A stretch of DNA of 31,562 nt from the IMG/VR virus record IMGVR_UViG_3300043436_002838, positions 1-31,562 of that record. One strand, written 5' to 3'. The notes beneath the pieces are model-generated. The model saw only the letters and a list, made by a program, of their open reading frames with translations, ran no database searches and was not told where the DNA came from. Shown in pieces: positions 1 to 7,328 of the stretch; within the stretch, counting starts at the first letter, position 1; every line of letters starts with the position of its first letter. This stretch comes from a virus. Both the position numbers and the translations under genes were made by a program.

Positions 1-69
1 GACCTTATACCTAACAATCCTGCAAGTGTAGATGCTGTTGGAGCAATTGTTGCAAGTTATAACGTATAA
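1..69 (+). CDS. 3' end of a gene cut by the window edge
   Basis: Frame 1 is open from the first base and ends in TAA at 67-69, giving 22 residues that finish with VGAIVASYNV. The peptide is too short to identify. It runs in the same direction as the fibre genes that follow, so a virion protein is a reasonable guess only. Confidence 0.6.
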   Translation, partial: DLIPNNPASVDAVGAIVASYNV

Positions 70-124
70 AGTTATTTTTAATTAATTAAATAAATTATTT
101 TAATTTAATATACAATTAATTTTA

Positions 125-151
125 TCACAAATATTTTTTTTAAATTTGTGA
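125..151 (+). promoter_or_regulatory. Candidate promoter inside an inverted repeat, upstream of the fibre genes
   Basis: The 106-base gap before the first complete gene holds TAAATTTG (141-148), an exact match to the Bacteroidota -7 box TAnnTTTG, 27 bases before the ATG at 176. The arms TCACAAAT (125-132) and ATTTGTGA (144-151) are perfect inverted repeats, and the second overlaps the box. No clear -33 TTTG is visible. The sequence TAAATTTGTGACATAA (141-156) recurs with two changes in the minus-strand promoter at 22776-22791. The rest of the gap is plain AT-rich DNA. Confidence 0.5.
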
Positions 152-175
152 CATAATGTATTAAAAAACAATAGT

Positions 176-802
176 ATGGCAATACAAAATAGACAAATTG
201 GATGGTCACAAGAATCCAATTTATTATGGCAAATATTAAAACAGATTAATAAATTAACCTCTGTTATTTTTGGATTAAAAGAAGCAGCTACACCTAAATA
301 CAAGGTGTACACAGCTTTATTAACACAGAGTGGTGGAGATGATCTACAAGCGTATTATGGTGGAGAATCTTTAACAATAGGAGTTACTTATAGAATAACA
401 CAAATAGATGATGGAGATTTTACTAATGTGGGAGCTCCTAACAATAATTTAGGTACATATTTTGTAGCAACAGGAACTACACCTAATTGGGGAACTTTAG
501 GGGAGAATGTTTTAGAATACAACACAGGAGCTCCAGTAGTAACAGTATTAGAAAATACTATTGGGAATATTTGGTTTGAATACCAGAATACAGGTTCTTA
601 TGCTGTATGGTCAAATAGTTTATTTACTATAGATAAATCAACGATGGTAGTAGGAGGTCCTACTTGGGATGGTGGTACAGGGTATTTTTCTTGTGGATTT
701 GATGGAGATAGTTTGGGACTTATTATTAGTCGTGATTTTTCAAATAGTTATTTAAATGATAATTTAAAAAATACTTTTTTAGAAATAAGAGTATACAACT
801 AA
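176..802 (+). CDS. Tail-fibre/adhesin-type structural protein with QIGWSQESNLLW anchor
   Basis: 208 residues. Residues 1-30 (MAIQNRQIGWSQESNLLWQI and on) form a module that recurs at the start of the next two genes at 816 and 2158, so it is probably the part that docks to the tail. The rest is Gly/Thr/Asn-rich and looks like beta-structure. It contains DFTNVGAPNNNLG and VLENTIGNIWFEY, which I believe recur in phage structural proteins of this kind. There is no enzyme motif, signal peptide or membrane segment. The start is the first ATG, in an A-rich leader after the promoter at 141. The role as a receptor-binding or fibre-tip component is inferred from modular architecture and neighbours. Confidence 0.65.
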   Translation: MAIQNRQIGWSQESNLLWQILKQINKLTSVIFGLKEAATPKYKVYTALLTQSGGDDLQAYYGGESLTIGVTYRITQIDDGDFTNVGAPNNNLGTYFVATGTTPNWGTLGENVLEYNTGAPVVTVLENTIGNIWFEYQNTGSYAVWSNSLFTIDKSTMVVGGPTWDGGTGYFSCGFDGDSLGLIISRDFSNSYLNDNLKNTFLEIRVYN

Positions 803-815
803 TAAATAAAAACAA

Positions 816-2141
816 ATGGCAATATTAAGCAAACAAATAGGTTGGTCACAAGAGAGTAATCTTTTATGGGAACTTTTGAAGAAAGTGGACAGACTTAATG
901 GAATTGTTGCATCTGGTAATCAGAATACAGCCATTACATTTGCTCCTTCTACATCACAAGATGCTTTTGGAAGATTAAGAACATCTTCTCCACTTACACT
1001 ATTTGATTCTAGCCATAGGTTTGATGATAATGATCTTTGGTCTACAGCTACAGCCACTAGTGGTGCAGCTGTATTTAATGTATCTCAAGGACTTGTAGAT
1101 TTGAATGTTACAGCAGCTTCTGGATCTTCTGTTATAAGAGAAACAATTAAAGTGTTTTCATACCAACCTGGTAAAAGTCTTCTTGTTCTTAATACATTTG
1201 TAATGTCTTCTGCTAAAACAGGACTTACACAACGTGTTGGATATTATGGACAAGGTAATGGTTTTTATTTAGAACAAGTGAATAATCAAGTTCAGTTTGT
1301 TCAAAGATCTTCTGTAACTGGATCTATTGTAAACACTCCTGTTTTACAAGAAAATTGGAATGGTGATAAGTTAGATGGGACAGGTCCTTCAGGAATTACA
1401 CTTGATCTTACTAAAGCACAAATACTTTGGGCAGATTTTGAGTGGTTAGGAGTGGGTTCTGTAAGAATGGGATTTATTATTAATGGACAATTCATTCTTT
1501 GTCACACATTCAATCATGCTAACATTATATCTTCTACATATATTACAACTGCTTCATTACCTTTGCGTTATGAAATATTTAATACAGCTGGTACAACTGG
1601 AGCATCTACATTAAAACAAATATGTTCTACAGTGATATCAGAAGGTGGATATGAACTTAGAGGTATTCAACAAGCAGTTGCTACACCCATCACTGCACCA
1701 AGAACATTTGCTGTAGCTGGTACATACTATCCAATTATATCTATAAGACTTAAGAGTACAAGATTAGATGCTATTGTTATTGCAACAGCTATCTCTATTT
1801 TAGGAACAGGTAATGGTAAAAACTACCAATGGAGAGTGGTTAATGGTGCTGTAACTAGTGGAGGAAGTTGGGTACCTGCTCCTGGTGATTCTTCTATTGA
1901 ATACAATCTTACAGGAAGTAGTGTTACAGGTGGTAGAATCTTAGCTAGTGGATTTGTTAACTCTTCTAACCAAGGATCTCCAAGTATAAATATTCTTAAA
2001 GAGGCTCTTTTTGCTAATCAGTTAGAAAGAAATGGATTAACAGGAACAACTTTTGAACTTGTTATAGAAATGGCTGTAGGTACAACCTCTGGTGGTGAAG
2101 GTGCTTTTGCTTCTATAGATTGGGAAGAAATTAGTAGATAA
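816..2141 (+). CDS. Large tail/adhesin structural protein with DAFGRLR domain
   Basis: 441 residues. The N-terminal anchor (MAILSKQIGWSQESNLLWEL) matches those of the genes at 176 and 2158. From about residue 50 there is a long beta-rich region with DAFGRLRTSSPLTLFDS, then NWNGDKLDGTGPSGITLDL and WADFEWLGVGSVRMGF. This set resembles virion proteins of many aquatic phages (family knowledge, not searched). The last ~140 residues form another Gly/Ser/Thr-rich module. No catalytic motif is seen. The gene lies 13 bases after the previous stop and 16 before the next start, so the three anchor-bearing genes are probably co-transcribed. A structural role is fairly safe; the position in the particle is inferred. 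Confidence 0.7.
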   Translation: MAILSKQIGWSQESNLLWELLKKVDRLNGIVASGNQNTAITFAPSTSQDAFGRLRTSSPLTLFDSSHRFDDNDLWSTATATSGAAVFNVSQGLVDLNVTAASGSSVIRETIKVFSYQPGKSLLVLNTFVMSSAKTGLTQRVGYYGQGNGFYLEQVNNQVQFVQRSSVTGSIVNTPVLQENWNGDKLDGTGPSGITLDLTKAQILWADFEWLGVGSVRMGFIINGQFILCHTFNHANIISSTYITTASLPLRYEIFNTAGTTGASTLKQICSTVISEGGYELRGIQQAVATPITAPRTFAVAGTYYPIISIRLKSTRLDAIVIATAISILGTGNGKNYQWRVVNGAVTSGGSWVPAPGDSSIEYNLTGSSVTGGRILASGFVNSSNQGSPSINILKEALFANQLERNGLTGTTFELVIEMAVGTTSGGEGAFASIDWEEISR

Positions 2142-2157
2142 ATAAAAAATTAATAAA

Positions 2158-2310
2158 ATGGCAATAGGAAATAAACAGATAGGATGGAGTCAAGAGAGTA
2201 ATCTCTTATGGGATATATCAAAACAACTTGATAGGCTATTGAATGTTTTATGTACAGGACCATGTCCCACCACTACAACCACTACTACTACACTAGCATT
2301 ATACAAATAA
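2158..2310 (+). CDS. Stub adhesin: anchor module plus Thr run, no distal domain
   Basis: 50 residues. MAIGNKQIGWSQESNLLWDI is the same anchor as in the genes at 176 and 816. After a short helix-like stretch and TGPCP comes a run of eight Thr, then LALYK and TAA. The leader AATAAAAAATTAATAAAATG resembles those of its neighbours. The gene looks like the anchor and linker of a fibre whose distal domain is missing, either a decayed relic or a short capping subunit. The repetitive ACC/ACT/ACA codons are prone to slippage or recombination. The high similarity of the anchor supports it being a real coding sequence. Confidence 0.7.
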   Translation: MAIGNKQIGWSQESNLLWDISKQLDRLLNVLCTGPCPTTTTTTTTLALYK

Positions 2311-2329
2311 ATTAAAACCAAACTACATA

Positions 2330-3346
2330 ATGAAAGAATTGAAATTTATCCAGGCTTGCCCAAGCGATTTATATTATACATGGCAAGTAAATCTTTGGAT
2401 GGAGAGTCTAAAAGAGATAGGACATTCTGACAAAGCAATCAATCTTATATTCACTCCTAAAGGAAGAGAGAATAGAGATAAATGGAAACAGATAGAAGAG
2501 TTGTATCCAGAAGCTGAGTTCCACTTCTATGGGGATGAAGATAATTTGGGTCGATTAATAGGAATATATATTCCTGTACTTAGACCATATGTTCTTTGGA
2601 GACATTTCAAATTACACCCAGAGCTAAGTGATTGTGCTATATTCTATTGTGATTCTGACATTCTATTCATGAAAGATTTTAATGTAGATCAGTTTTTAGA
2701 AGATGATGTAAACTATCTATCAAACACAAACAGTTATATCAATGCTAGTTATTTTGATAGCAAGATTAATCAAGTGTTACCAGAGAAACTAGAAGAATAT
2801 AAAACTAGAGATGTTCTTGCTGAGACAGCAAGTGTTGTAGGAATAAGTAGAGAAATAGCTGAAGCTAACAATCATCATTCAGGGGGAGCACAATATTTAT
2901 TAAAGAATATAAATGCTGAGTTTTGGAGTAAGGTGATGAATGATTGTATTCTTATTAGAACCTATTTACAGAAAGTGAATAGAGAGTTCTTTAAAGATGA
3001 AAACTCAGGGTTTCAAAGTTGGTGTGCAGATATGTGGGCTGTTCTTTGGAACATTTGGTTTAGAGAACAAGAAACTAAAGTGGTGAGAGAATTAGATTTT
3101 GCATGGGCAACAGACCCTATCACAAAATTGGATACCCACACCATCTTTCATAATGCAGGGATAGTCTCTGAAACAGGAAATGGTTATCCTGCCTTTTACA
3201 AAGGAAAATATCACATGGGAGCTGATCCAACAAAAGATCCTAACCTAGACATGATTCTTAACAACGAACAATCAAAAAAATATTGCACGTGGTTCTATGC
3301 AAATAAACTAAATGAACTAAAACAAAAATATAAACTTAATTATTAA
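2330..3346 (+). CDS. Glycosyltransferase-like protein (GT-A type, DxD)
   Basis: 338 residues. Residues 105-116 read FYCDSDILFMKD, with a DxD (D108, D110) as expected for a metal- and sugar-nucleotide-binding GT-A glycosyltransferase. HHSGGAQY (183-189) and a Trp-rich stretch (about 228-246) may form the acceptor side. The start MKELKFIQACPSDLYYTWQV suits a nucleotide-binding fold. No membrane segment is seen. It sits inside the tail-fibre block and points the same way, so modification of phage fibres or of the host surface is possible. The fold call rests on motifs; donor and acceptor are unknown. Confidence 0.6.
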   Translation: MKELKFIQACPSDLYYTWQVNLWMESLKEIGHSDKAINLIFTPKGRENRDKWKQIEELYPEAEFHFYGDEDNLGRLIGIYIPVLRPYVLWRHFKLHPELSDCAIFYCDSDILFMKDFNVDQFLEDDVNYLSNTNSYINASYFDSKINQVLPEKLEEYKTRDVLAETASVVGISREIAEANNHHSGGAQYLLKNINAEFWSKVMNDCILIRTYLQKVNREFFKDENSGFQSWCADMWAVLWNIWFREQETKVVRELDFAWATDPITKLDTHTIFHNAGIVSETGNGYPAFYKGKYHMGADPTKDPNLDMILNNEQSKKYCTWFYANKLNELKQKYKLNY

Positions 3347-3351
3347 ATAAA

Positions 3352-4137
3352 ATGGCAACAAACAAACGTGACTTAAAAGCGTATTCTCGCTTTGATGGAA
3401 CTGGTAGAATCGTACCAGGAAGCACTGTGCTTAGACGTAACAAACCTAAGAATGGTAATTGGAAAGAAGTACAAGCTTATGAATGCTGCTCACCTGATCT
3501 AAACACTTCATATAGATGTTGTATAGCAATACAAGCTATTGCAGATGTTGAAAGTGGACAGTATGGTTTCACATTACAGGTTAGAAATGGAGGACCTAAT
3601 TTAACAGGAAGTATTCAATGGACACCTACAGTGAGTGAGAGTTTTTCTCTTGAAGCTGATGGAAATGATTATGATTTTGAATATGACTTAGAAGGTTTAA
3701 TCCCTCACACTGTTTATTTATGTATAAACAATCCTTCTCAAATTAAAGATTTTGAAATTGGGTTTGGTCCTGGTAATTCTGTAACAATAAGTAATCTTTA
3801 TCAACTAGAAGGTATTGATGAATGGGATGGTGATGATATGGCATTTACATCTTTAGATTTTACAGGTATCACTACAATGACACAGTTATATAATACAAAT
3901 ACAGGATTGCAACATATAAACATTACAGGTTGTGTAAACTTGGATGATGTTGAGCTGGATAATAATGATTTAACAGAAGCTTCTGTAAATCATGTTCTAA
4001 TTACACTTGATGATAATGGATTAACTGGTGGAATTGTTGATCTTACTGGAGGTACTAATTCTGCACCATCTGGTCTAGGTTTAGCAGCTCAAGCTAGTCT
4101 TGTAATAAAAGGATGGGTTGTATTTGTTAACCCTTAA
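3352..4137 (+). CDS. Adhesin with second anchor type (AYECC) and LRR-like C-terminus
   Basis: 261 residues. Residues 1-46 (MATNKRDLKAYSRFDGTGRI to AYECC) form an anchor shared with the gene at 4292 and different from the QIGW anchor. The middle (about 60-160) looks like a beta-sandwich. The C-terminal third has leucine-rich-repeat-like units (LTSLDFTGI, LQHINITGCVNLDDVELDNN) and ends with PSGLGLAAQASLVIKGWVV, a layout common in phage adhesins. There is no catalytic motif. A receptor-binding role is inferred from anchor plus repeat architecture and from its place in the fibre block. Confidence 0.65.
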   Translation: MATNKRDLKAYSRFDGTGRIVPGSTVLRRNKPKNGNWKEVQAYECCSPDLNTSYRCCIAIQAIADVESGQYGFTLQVRNGGPNLTGSIQWTPTVSESFSLEADGNDYDFEYDLEGLIPHTVYLCINNPSQIKDFEIGFGPGNSVTISNLYQLEGIDEWDGDDMAFTSLDFTGITTMTQLYNTNTGLQHINITGCVNLDDVELDNNDLTEASVNHVLITLDDNGLTGGIVDLTGGTNSAPSGLGLAAQASLVIKGWVVFVNP

Positions 4138-4149
4138 AATTTAAATATC

Positions 4150-4290
4150 ATGTCAATAAAAAAAGTAACCCCAGAAGAAAAAGCAATTAGAGATGCTCAA
4201 GATAAAAGAGTTTCTGATTATATAAAAGAAGGCAAGACTCTTGAAGAAGCTAGAGCTCTTGTTTTAGCTAACAAACAAACAACTAATTAA
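4150..4290 (+). CDS. Small charged protein, unknown function
   Basis: 46 residues starting MSIKKVTPEEKAIRDAQDKR, rich in Lys and Glu and probably helical throughout. It fills the gap between the two genes that share the AYECC anchor and ends one base before the next ATG-proximal sequence. The leader (AAATTTAAATATCATG) is A/T-rich like the others. There is no recognisable domain. It could be a small fibre chaperone or an accessory protein, but nothing in the sequence shows this. Confidence 0.6.
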   Translation: MSIKKVTPEEKAIRDAQDKRVSDYIKEGKTLEEARALVLANKQTTN

Positions 4291-4291
4291 A

Positions 4292-4528
4292 ATGGCAACA
4301 AATAACAGACCCTTAAAAGCATACGTTAGATTTGATGGTACAGGAAGAATCATTCCAGGAAGCTTAATCCTTAGAAAGAACAAGCCTAAGGTGGGTAAAT
4401 GGCAAGAGATTCCAGCATACGAATGCTGTAATCCTACTACATCAACAACGACAACTGTTGCTCCTACTACTACAACTAGTACTACAGTAGCACCAACAAC
4501 AACTAGTACGACAACACCAGCTCCTTAA
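4292..4528 (+). CDS. Stub adhesin: AYECC anchor plus Thr-rich TTTTVAP repeats
   Basis: 78 residues. Residues 1-46 match the anchor of the gene at 3352 at most positions (MATNxRxLKAYxRFDGTGRI, then AYECC). Residues 49-78 are almost only Thr with Ser, Val, Ala and Pro in TTTTVAP-like units. The protein then stops, so there is no distal domain. It is the second anchor-plus-linker stub in this block (see 2158). Thr/Ser/Pro linkers are flexible and are typical O-glycosylation substrates in other systems. Whether it is functional, a recombination acceptor or a decayed fibre gene cannot be decided here. Confidence 0.7.
   Translation: MATNNRPLKAYVRFDGTGRIIPGSLILRKNKPKVGKWQEIPAYECCNPTTSTTTTVAPTTTTSTTVAPTTTSTTTPAP
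4436..4525 (+). repeat. Thr-codon-rich imperfect repeat
   Basis: About 90 bases made mainly of ACA, ACT and ACG codons with recurring GTTGCTCCT/GTAGCACCA (VAP) units. Low complexity of this kind is prone to slippage and to recombination between paralogues; a shorter version lies at 2269-2295 in the other stub gene. Confidence 0.75.
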
Positions 4529-4530
4529 TT

Positions 4531-4947
4531 ATGGCACTAAAATCCCTATTTCCAGATGACATGATGAAATCATCAGCATCTGAAGGCTTAACGTTAGAAA
4601 GCATAGCTGCTAAGCTTACTTACTTCCATGAGCAATTACATCTGACTCACTGGCAAACAACTAGCTATGCAGAGCATCAAGCCACAGGAGCATTGTACGA
4701 TTATGTACATGACTTCAAAGATGGACTAATTGAAAAGATTATGGGATATACAGGTAAGAGACCTGCTCCATATAAAATAGAACCTCTTACAAACTGTACA
4801 GCTATACAATGTGTTACAGATCTTCTATCTTTTGCATCTGCTTTAAAGATGTATGGTGAGAAGAATTCTTTCCATGATGTATGTAATCTTGCAGATTCAT
4901 TATCTGGGGAAGCGGCTAAGACAAAATACTTATTAACATTATCATAA
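4531..4947 (+). CDS. Ferritin/Dps-like phage protein (DUF5856-like)
   Basis: 138 residues, predicted mostly helical. FHEQLHLTHWQTTSYAEHQA (about 32-51) has the spacing of the first two ferritin-fold helices: E34, H40-W41, E48-H49. H-W-x-x-x-x-x-x-x-H/E is the typical Dps-like pattern, and the second half has further helices with Asp/Glu. From memory it fits DUF5856, a short ferritin-like family in Bacteroidota phages. Iron handling or a structural four-helix role are both possible, and metal binding is not shown. It follows the stub gene by 2 bases and shares TAATG with the next gene. Confidence 0.55.
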   Translation: MALKSLFPDDMMKSSASEGLTLESIAAKLTYFHEQLHLTHWQTTSYAEHQATGALYDYVHDFKDGLIEKIMGYTGKRPAPYKIEPLTNCTAIQCVTDLLSFASALKMYGEKNSFHDVCNLADSLSGEAAKTKYLLTLS

Positions 4948-5231
4948 TGGAGATAAACAGAAAACATTTTCCTAAGGTGATGCAAGACAATGATGAAGTT
5001 TTTCTTGCACACCTAGAGGGTGTTATAAGTTCTGTTGATGAACTCTGTAGTCTTGAGATAACAAAAAATCCTGACAACTATAGATTTAGAATAGCAGCCA
5101 GTCTTCCTATGTATAACAACATGCTTATAGAAGAGATATTAAAGTTTTGTAATATGTTTAAAATAAAACTTGATATGAGTAAATCAATTAAAACAACGAG
5201 TGTAATAACATTCGAAATAAACTTAAATTAA
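4947..5231 (+). CDS. Small phage protein, unknown function
   Basis: 94 residues. The start overlaps the previous stop in TAATG, suggesting translational coupling to the ferritin-like gene. The pattern of alternating hydrophobic residues (FRIAASLPMYNNMLIEEILK) and a beta-like C-terminus suggest a small alpha/beta fold. There is no signal peptide, Cys cluster or known motif. It lies within the virion gene block, just before the repeat fibre gene. Confidence 0.6.
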   Translation: MEINRKHFPKVMQDNDEVFLAHLEGVISSVDELCSLEITKNPDNYRFRIAASLPMYNNMLIEEILKFCNMFKIKLDMSKSIKTTSVITFEINLN

Positions 5232-5237
5232 AATATT

Positions 5238-6113
5238 ATGCCTACATTTATAAAACCAGGATTCTGGGAAAAAACAAAAAAAGGATATGACTATTGGTTA
5301 AACCTTGATCTTTTAATAGCAAACACTATTCCTCCATCTAGCATAGCTACATTAGGAAATTCTTTGTATTCAACAAACCCTGCTACTAGTAATTTTAGTA
5401 ATGGTTATGGTGTATTTTTTGGTTTAAATGCTGGTCAAAATGCAACAAATGCTAGTTTTTCAAATTTTATAGGGTATTATGCTGGTCAAGAAGCTACTAA
5501 TGCTAGTTATTCAAACTTTTTAGGGTCTGGTGCTGGTAATGGGGCAAGTGGTGCTAATCACTCAAACTTTTTAGGTAATAATGTAGGAAGTCTTGCAACT
5601 AATGCATTTAGTTCAAACTTTCTAGGTCGAAATGCAGGATTTAATGCTACTAGTGCTAATAGCTCAAACTTTCTAGGTGAATCTGCTGGTAGAAATGCTA
5701 CTAGTGCTAATTCTTCAAATTTCCTTGGTGCTAGTGCTGGATTTAATGCAACTAATGCTTTTCTTTCAAATTTCTTAGGTCAAAATGCTGGTTTTGGTGC
5801 AACTAGTGCTAACAACTCAAACTTTTTTGGTGAATCTGCTGGTAATAATGCAACTACTGCTAATAACTCAAATTTCTTAGGTAGAGAAGCTGGTATGAAT
5901 TCTACTGGTAATAATGTAAACGCATTTGGTGTTCAAGCTCATAAAGGAGGAACATTATCAGGACAAACTGTATTTTCTAATACATCTCTTCCTTCTTATG
6001 CAAATAGGGCAGCAGCTGTAGCAGCTATCACTGTAGCATTAGGAGCTGTAGCAGGAAATACATATTTTTACTACAATCAAACCACCTTTGCTATTGAAGG
6101 TGTAAGACTTTAA
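5238..6113 (+). CDS. Repeat-containing tail fibre protein
   Basis: 291 residues. After a ~55-residue head (MPTFIKPGFWEKTKKGYDYW and on), residues 60-224 hold ten tandem 17-residue repeats with consensus NFLGxxAGxxATxAxxS. The regular Phe-Leu-Gly and Ala-Gly spacing fits a beta-roll or beta-helix fibre, as in trimeric autotransporter heads and some phage fibres. The C-terminal ~60 residues (NAFGVQAHKGGTLSG onward) break the repeat and end in YFYYNQTTFAIEGVRL, perhaps a trimer tip. No enzyme motif is seen. Repeat-number change is an obvious route to length variation. The structural role is likely; oligomeric state and target are unknown. Confidence 0.7.
   Translation: MPTFIKPGFWEKTKKGYDYWLNLDLLIANTIPPSSIATLGNSLYSTNPATSNFSNGYGVFFGLNAGQNATNASFSNFIGYYAGQEATNASYSNFLGSGAGNGASGANHSNFLGNNVGSLATNAFSSNFLGRNAGFNATSANSSNFLGESAGRNATSANSSNFLGASAGFNATNAFLSNFLGQNAGFGATSANNSNFFGESAGNNATTANNSNFLGREAGMNSTGNNVNAFGVQAHKGGTLSGQTVFSNTSLPSYANRAAAVAAITVALGAVAGNTYFYYNQTTFAIEGVRL
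5415..5910 (+). repeat. Ten tandem 51-bp coding repeats
   Basis: Imperfect 51-bp units each encode one 17-residue fibre repeat. The TCAAACTTTCTAGGT-like core (Ser-Asn-Phe-Leu-Gly) is the best conserved part at the DNA level. This is a protein repeat, not a CRISPR: there are no spacers. Confidence 0.8.
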
Positions 6114-6132
6114 TCAATAAATAAATAAAATC

Positions 6133-6363
6133 ATGAAAATCACATTTGAAACACCAAAAGAAATTGTAATTGTACAAGAATTAAAAAGAACTTTTGAAGA
6201 AATTACAATTGAAGAAGTTGTAGATAACCCTTCTAGAAAAGAAGTTAAAGCTTTTGCAAGAGAGTTAGGTCAATTAATTTTATGGCAAAACGAAGAATAC
6301 GATGCTATTGGTCAATGGACTGATGCAGATGTAGTAGCTAGAGTTAATGAGTTGTTAAAATAA
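6133..6363 (+). CDS. Small acidic phage protein, unknown function
   Basis: 76 residues with many Glu. It begins with a beta-like stretch (MKITFETPKEIVIVQEL) followed by helices (KEVKAFARELGQLILWQNEE, DADVVARVNELLK). The start is the ATG after a TCAATAAATAAATAAAATC leader. No motif is known to me. It is the first gene after the repeat fibre and could assist fibre assembly, but this is positional inference only. Confidence 0.6.
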   Translation: MKITFETPKEIVIVQELKRTFEEITIEEVVDNPSRKEVKAFARELGQLILWQNEEYDAIGQWTDADVVARVNELLK

Positions 6364-6366
6364 AAA

Positions 6367-6398
6367 TTTGTATATATAAAAAACATTATATACATTTA
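6367..6398 (+). promoter_or_regulatory. Candidate Bacteroidota-type promoter
   Basis: TTTG (6367-6370) is followed after 20 bases by TACATTTA (6391-6398), one base from TAnnTTTG. An inverted repeat GTATATA / TATATAC (6370-6376, 6387-6393) lies between and overlaps them. The next ATG is at 6426. Spacing is right but the -7 box is imperfect. Confidence 0.35.
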
Positions 6399-6425
6399 CT
6401 GTTAATTTTAAAACCAATTTACATT

Positions 6426-6656
6426 ATGGCACAGTATGATCCTAACAAACGTTACACATGGACTCCTGAAGACACATTTACATTAACAGGACAACAGTTT
6501 GGATTAATCCTTAACATGGTTAGAGCTTATTTATCATCAGAAGAAGCTGCAAGGTTTCAATTGATGATTCAAACTAATCAAGTGATTGAAGAATTAATGG
6601 TTAAAGGTGTAGAAGCTGACATCATTAAGGAAGTGGAAGCTCCTGAAGCAGAATAA
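6426..6656 (+). CDS. Small phage protein, unknown function
   Basis: 76 residues. It begins MAQYDPNKRYTWTPEDTFTL and continues with two helices (GLILNMVRAYLSSEEAARFQ and a Val/Glu-rich one) and an acidic tail ending EAPEAE. I recognise the general type from Bacteroidota phages but no function is assigned. Its candidate promoter is at 6367-6398, and a hairpin follows the stop at 6662. Confidence 0.6.
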   Translation: MAQYDPNKRYTWTPEDTFTLTGQQFGLILNMVRAYLSSEEAARFQLMIQTNQVIEELMVKGVEADIIKEVEAPEAE

Positions 6657-6661
6657 TTAAC

Positions 6662-6690
6662 ATACCTGTTGGGAGACGAATAACAGGTGT
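6662..6690 (+). promoter_or_regulatory. Hairpin between genes
   Basis: ATACCTGTT (6662-6670) pairs with AACAGGTGT (6682-6690) across an 11-base loop: nine pairs with one G-U. No T run follows, so it is not a classic terminator. A second short stem, TTCTC (6707-6711) with GAGAA (6715-6719), would bury the ATG of the next gene (6713). Together they look like a leader that could control translation or processing. Confidence 0.45.
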
Positions 6691-6712
6691 TCTCGAACAA
6701 AAGCTCTTCTCT

Positions 6713-6919
6713 ATGAGAATATACGAACCAAAAAATAGAATAGATGTTATAACGCCAAAGGGAGATGGCTCAATCATGTTTATTACCGATTATGGTTATG
6801 AAACTGATACCATCTATACAATAATAATTAATCAAACTGGAGAATTATGGCAATATACCCATAAGGATCTTATTGTTAAACCTAATATAACATTTAAACG
6901 CTATGGCAAAAATAATTAA
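6713..6919 (+). CDS. Small protein, probable beta-barrel, unknown function
   Basis: 68 residues. The pattern suggests five or six short beta strands (GSIMFITDYGY, TIYTIIINQTGELWQY), as in an SH3-like or OB-like barrel. The ATG at 6713 lies in the small stem described at 6662-6719. The 3' end overlaps the start of the Lys-rich gene at 6903 by 17 bases. No function is recognised. Confidence 0.55.
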   Translation: MRIYEPKNRIDVITPKGDGSIMFITDYGYETDTIYTIIINQTGELWQYTHKDLIVKPNITFKRYGKNN

Positions 6920-7325
6920 AAAAGCACAAAACGGTGAAGAAGCTGAAAAAAAGAAAGCAAAAATGAAGAACGGTGGTTCTTTATCTGGACTTAATGCTTC
7001 TAATAAAAGAGATAAAGGTACAGATGTTGGTGGTGCTTGGACTAAAGTTCAAAACAAAACATTAGCTGGTGCTAGAGGAAAAGCTAAACTTACCAAAGAC
7101 AAACAACTTGGTGCTACAAAGATGCAAACAGGTGGATCTATTGGTTCTAAAGTGGTTCAAGAAAATCCAAGACAACAAAGAAGACTTTCTAGAATTAGAG
7201 AAACTAATCCAGAGAGAGCTTCAAAAGTTGAGAAAAGAATGGTGAGAAGAGCTGATAGAGCAATGGGTGCTAGAGGTGCTGCTTCTAGAATGAAAGCTGG
7301 TGGAAAAGTGGCTAAAAAGAAATAA
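6903..7325 (+). CDS. Lys-rich virion-type protein 1, shared N-terminal peptide
   Basis: 140 residues, strongly basic, and largely disordered by composition. The start MAKIIKKAQNG matches the N-terminal peptide of the genes at 7329, 7826 and 9068. KMKNGG, KMQTGG and RMKAGG recur at about residues 20, 76 and 130. A helix-like basic segment (PRQQRRLSRIRETNPERASK) lies between. There is no enzyme motif. Such proteins could bind or condense DNA in the head. The shared peptide could be a targeting or processing signal, by analogy with T4 internal head proteins (see findings). Both ideas are inference. Confidence 0.65.
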   Translation: MAKIIKKAQNGEEAEKKKAKMKNGGSLSGLNASNKRDKGTDVGGAWTKVQNKTLAGARGKAKLTKDKQLGATKMQTGGSIGSKVVQENPRQQRRLSRIRETNPERASKVEKRMVRRADRAMGARGAASRMKAGGKVAKKK

Positions 7326-7328
7326 GCT

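Noticed and set aside
4436-4525. Thr-codon repeat as a diversity-generating element
   Set aside because: No reverse transcriptase and no template/variable repeat pair in the window.
5415-5910. Regular 51-bp repeats as a CRISPR array
   Set aside because: No unique spacers; the repeats are in frame and encode a fibre motif.
6657-6712. tRNA-like sequence
   Set aside because: No acceptor stem, anticodon arm or T-loop sequence can be built from the hairpins.
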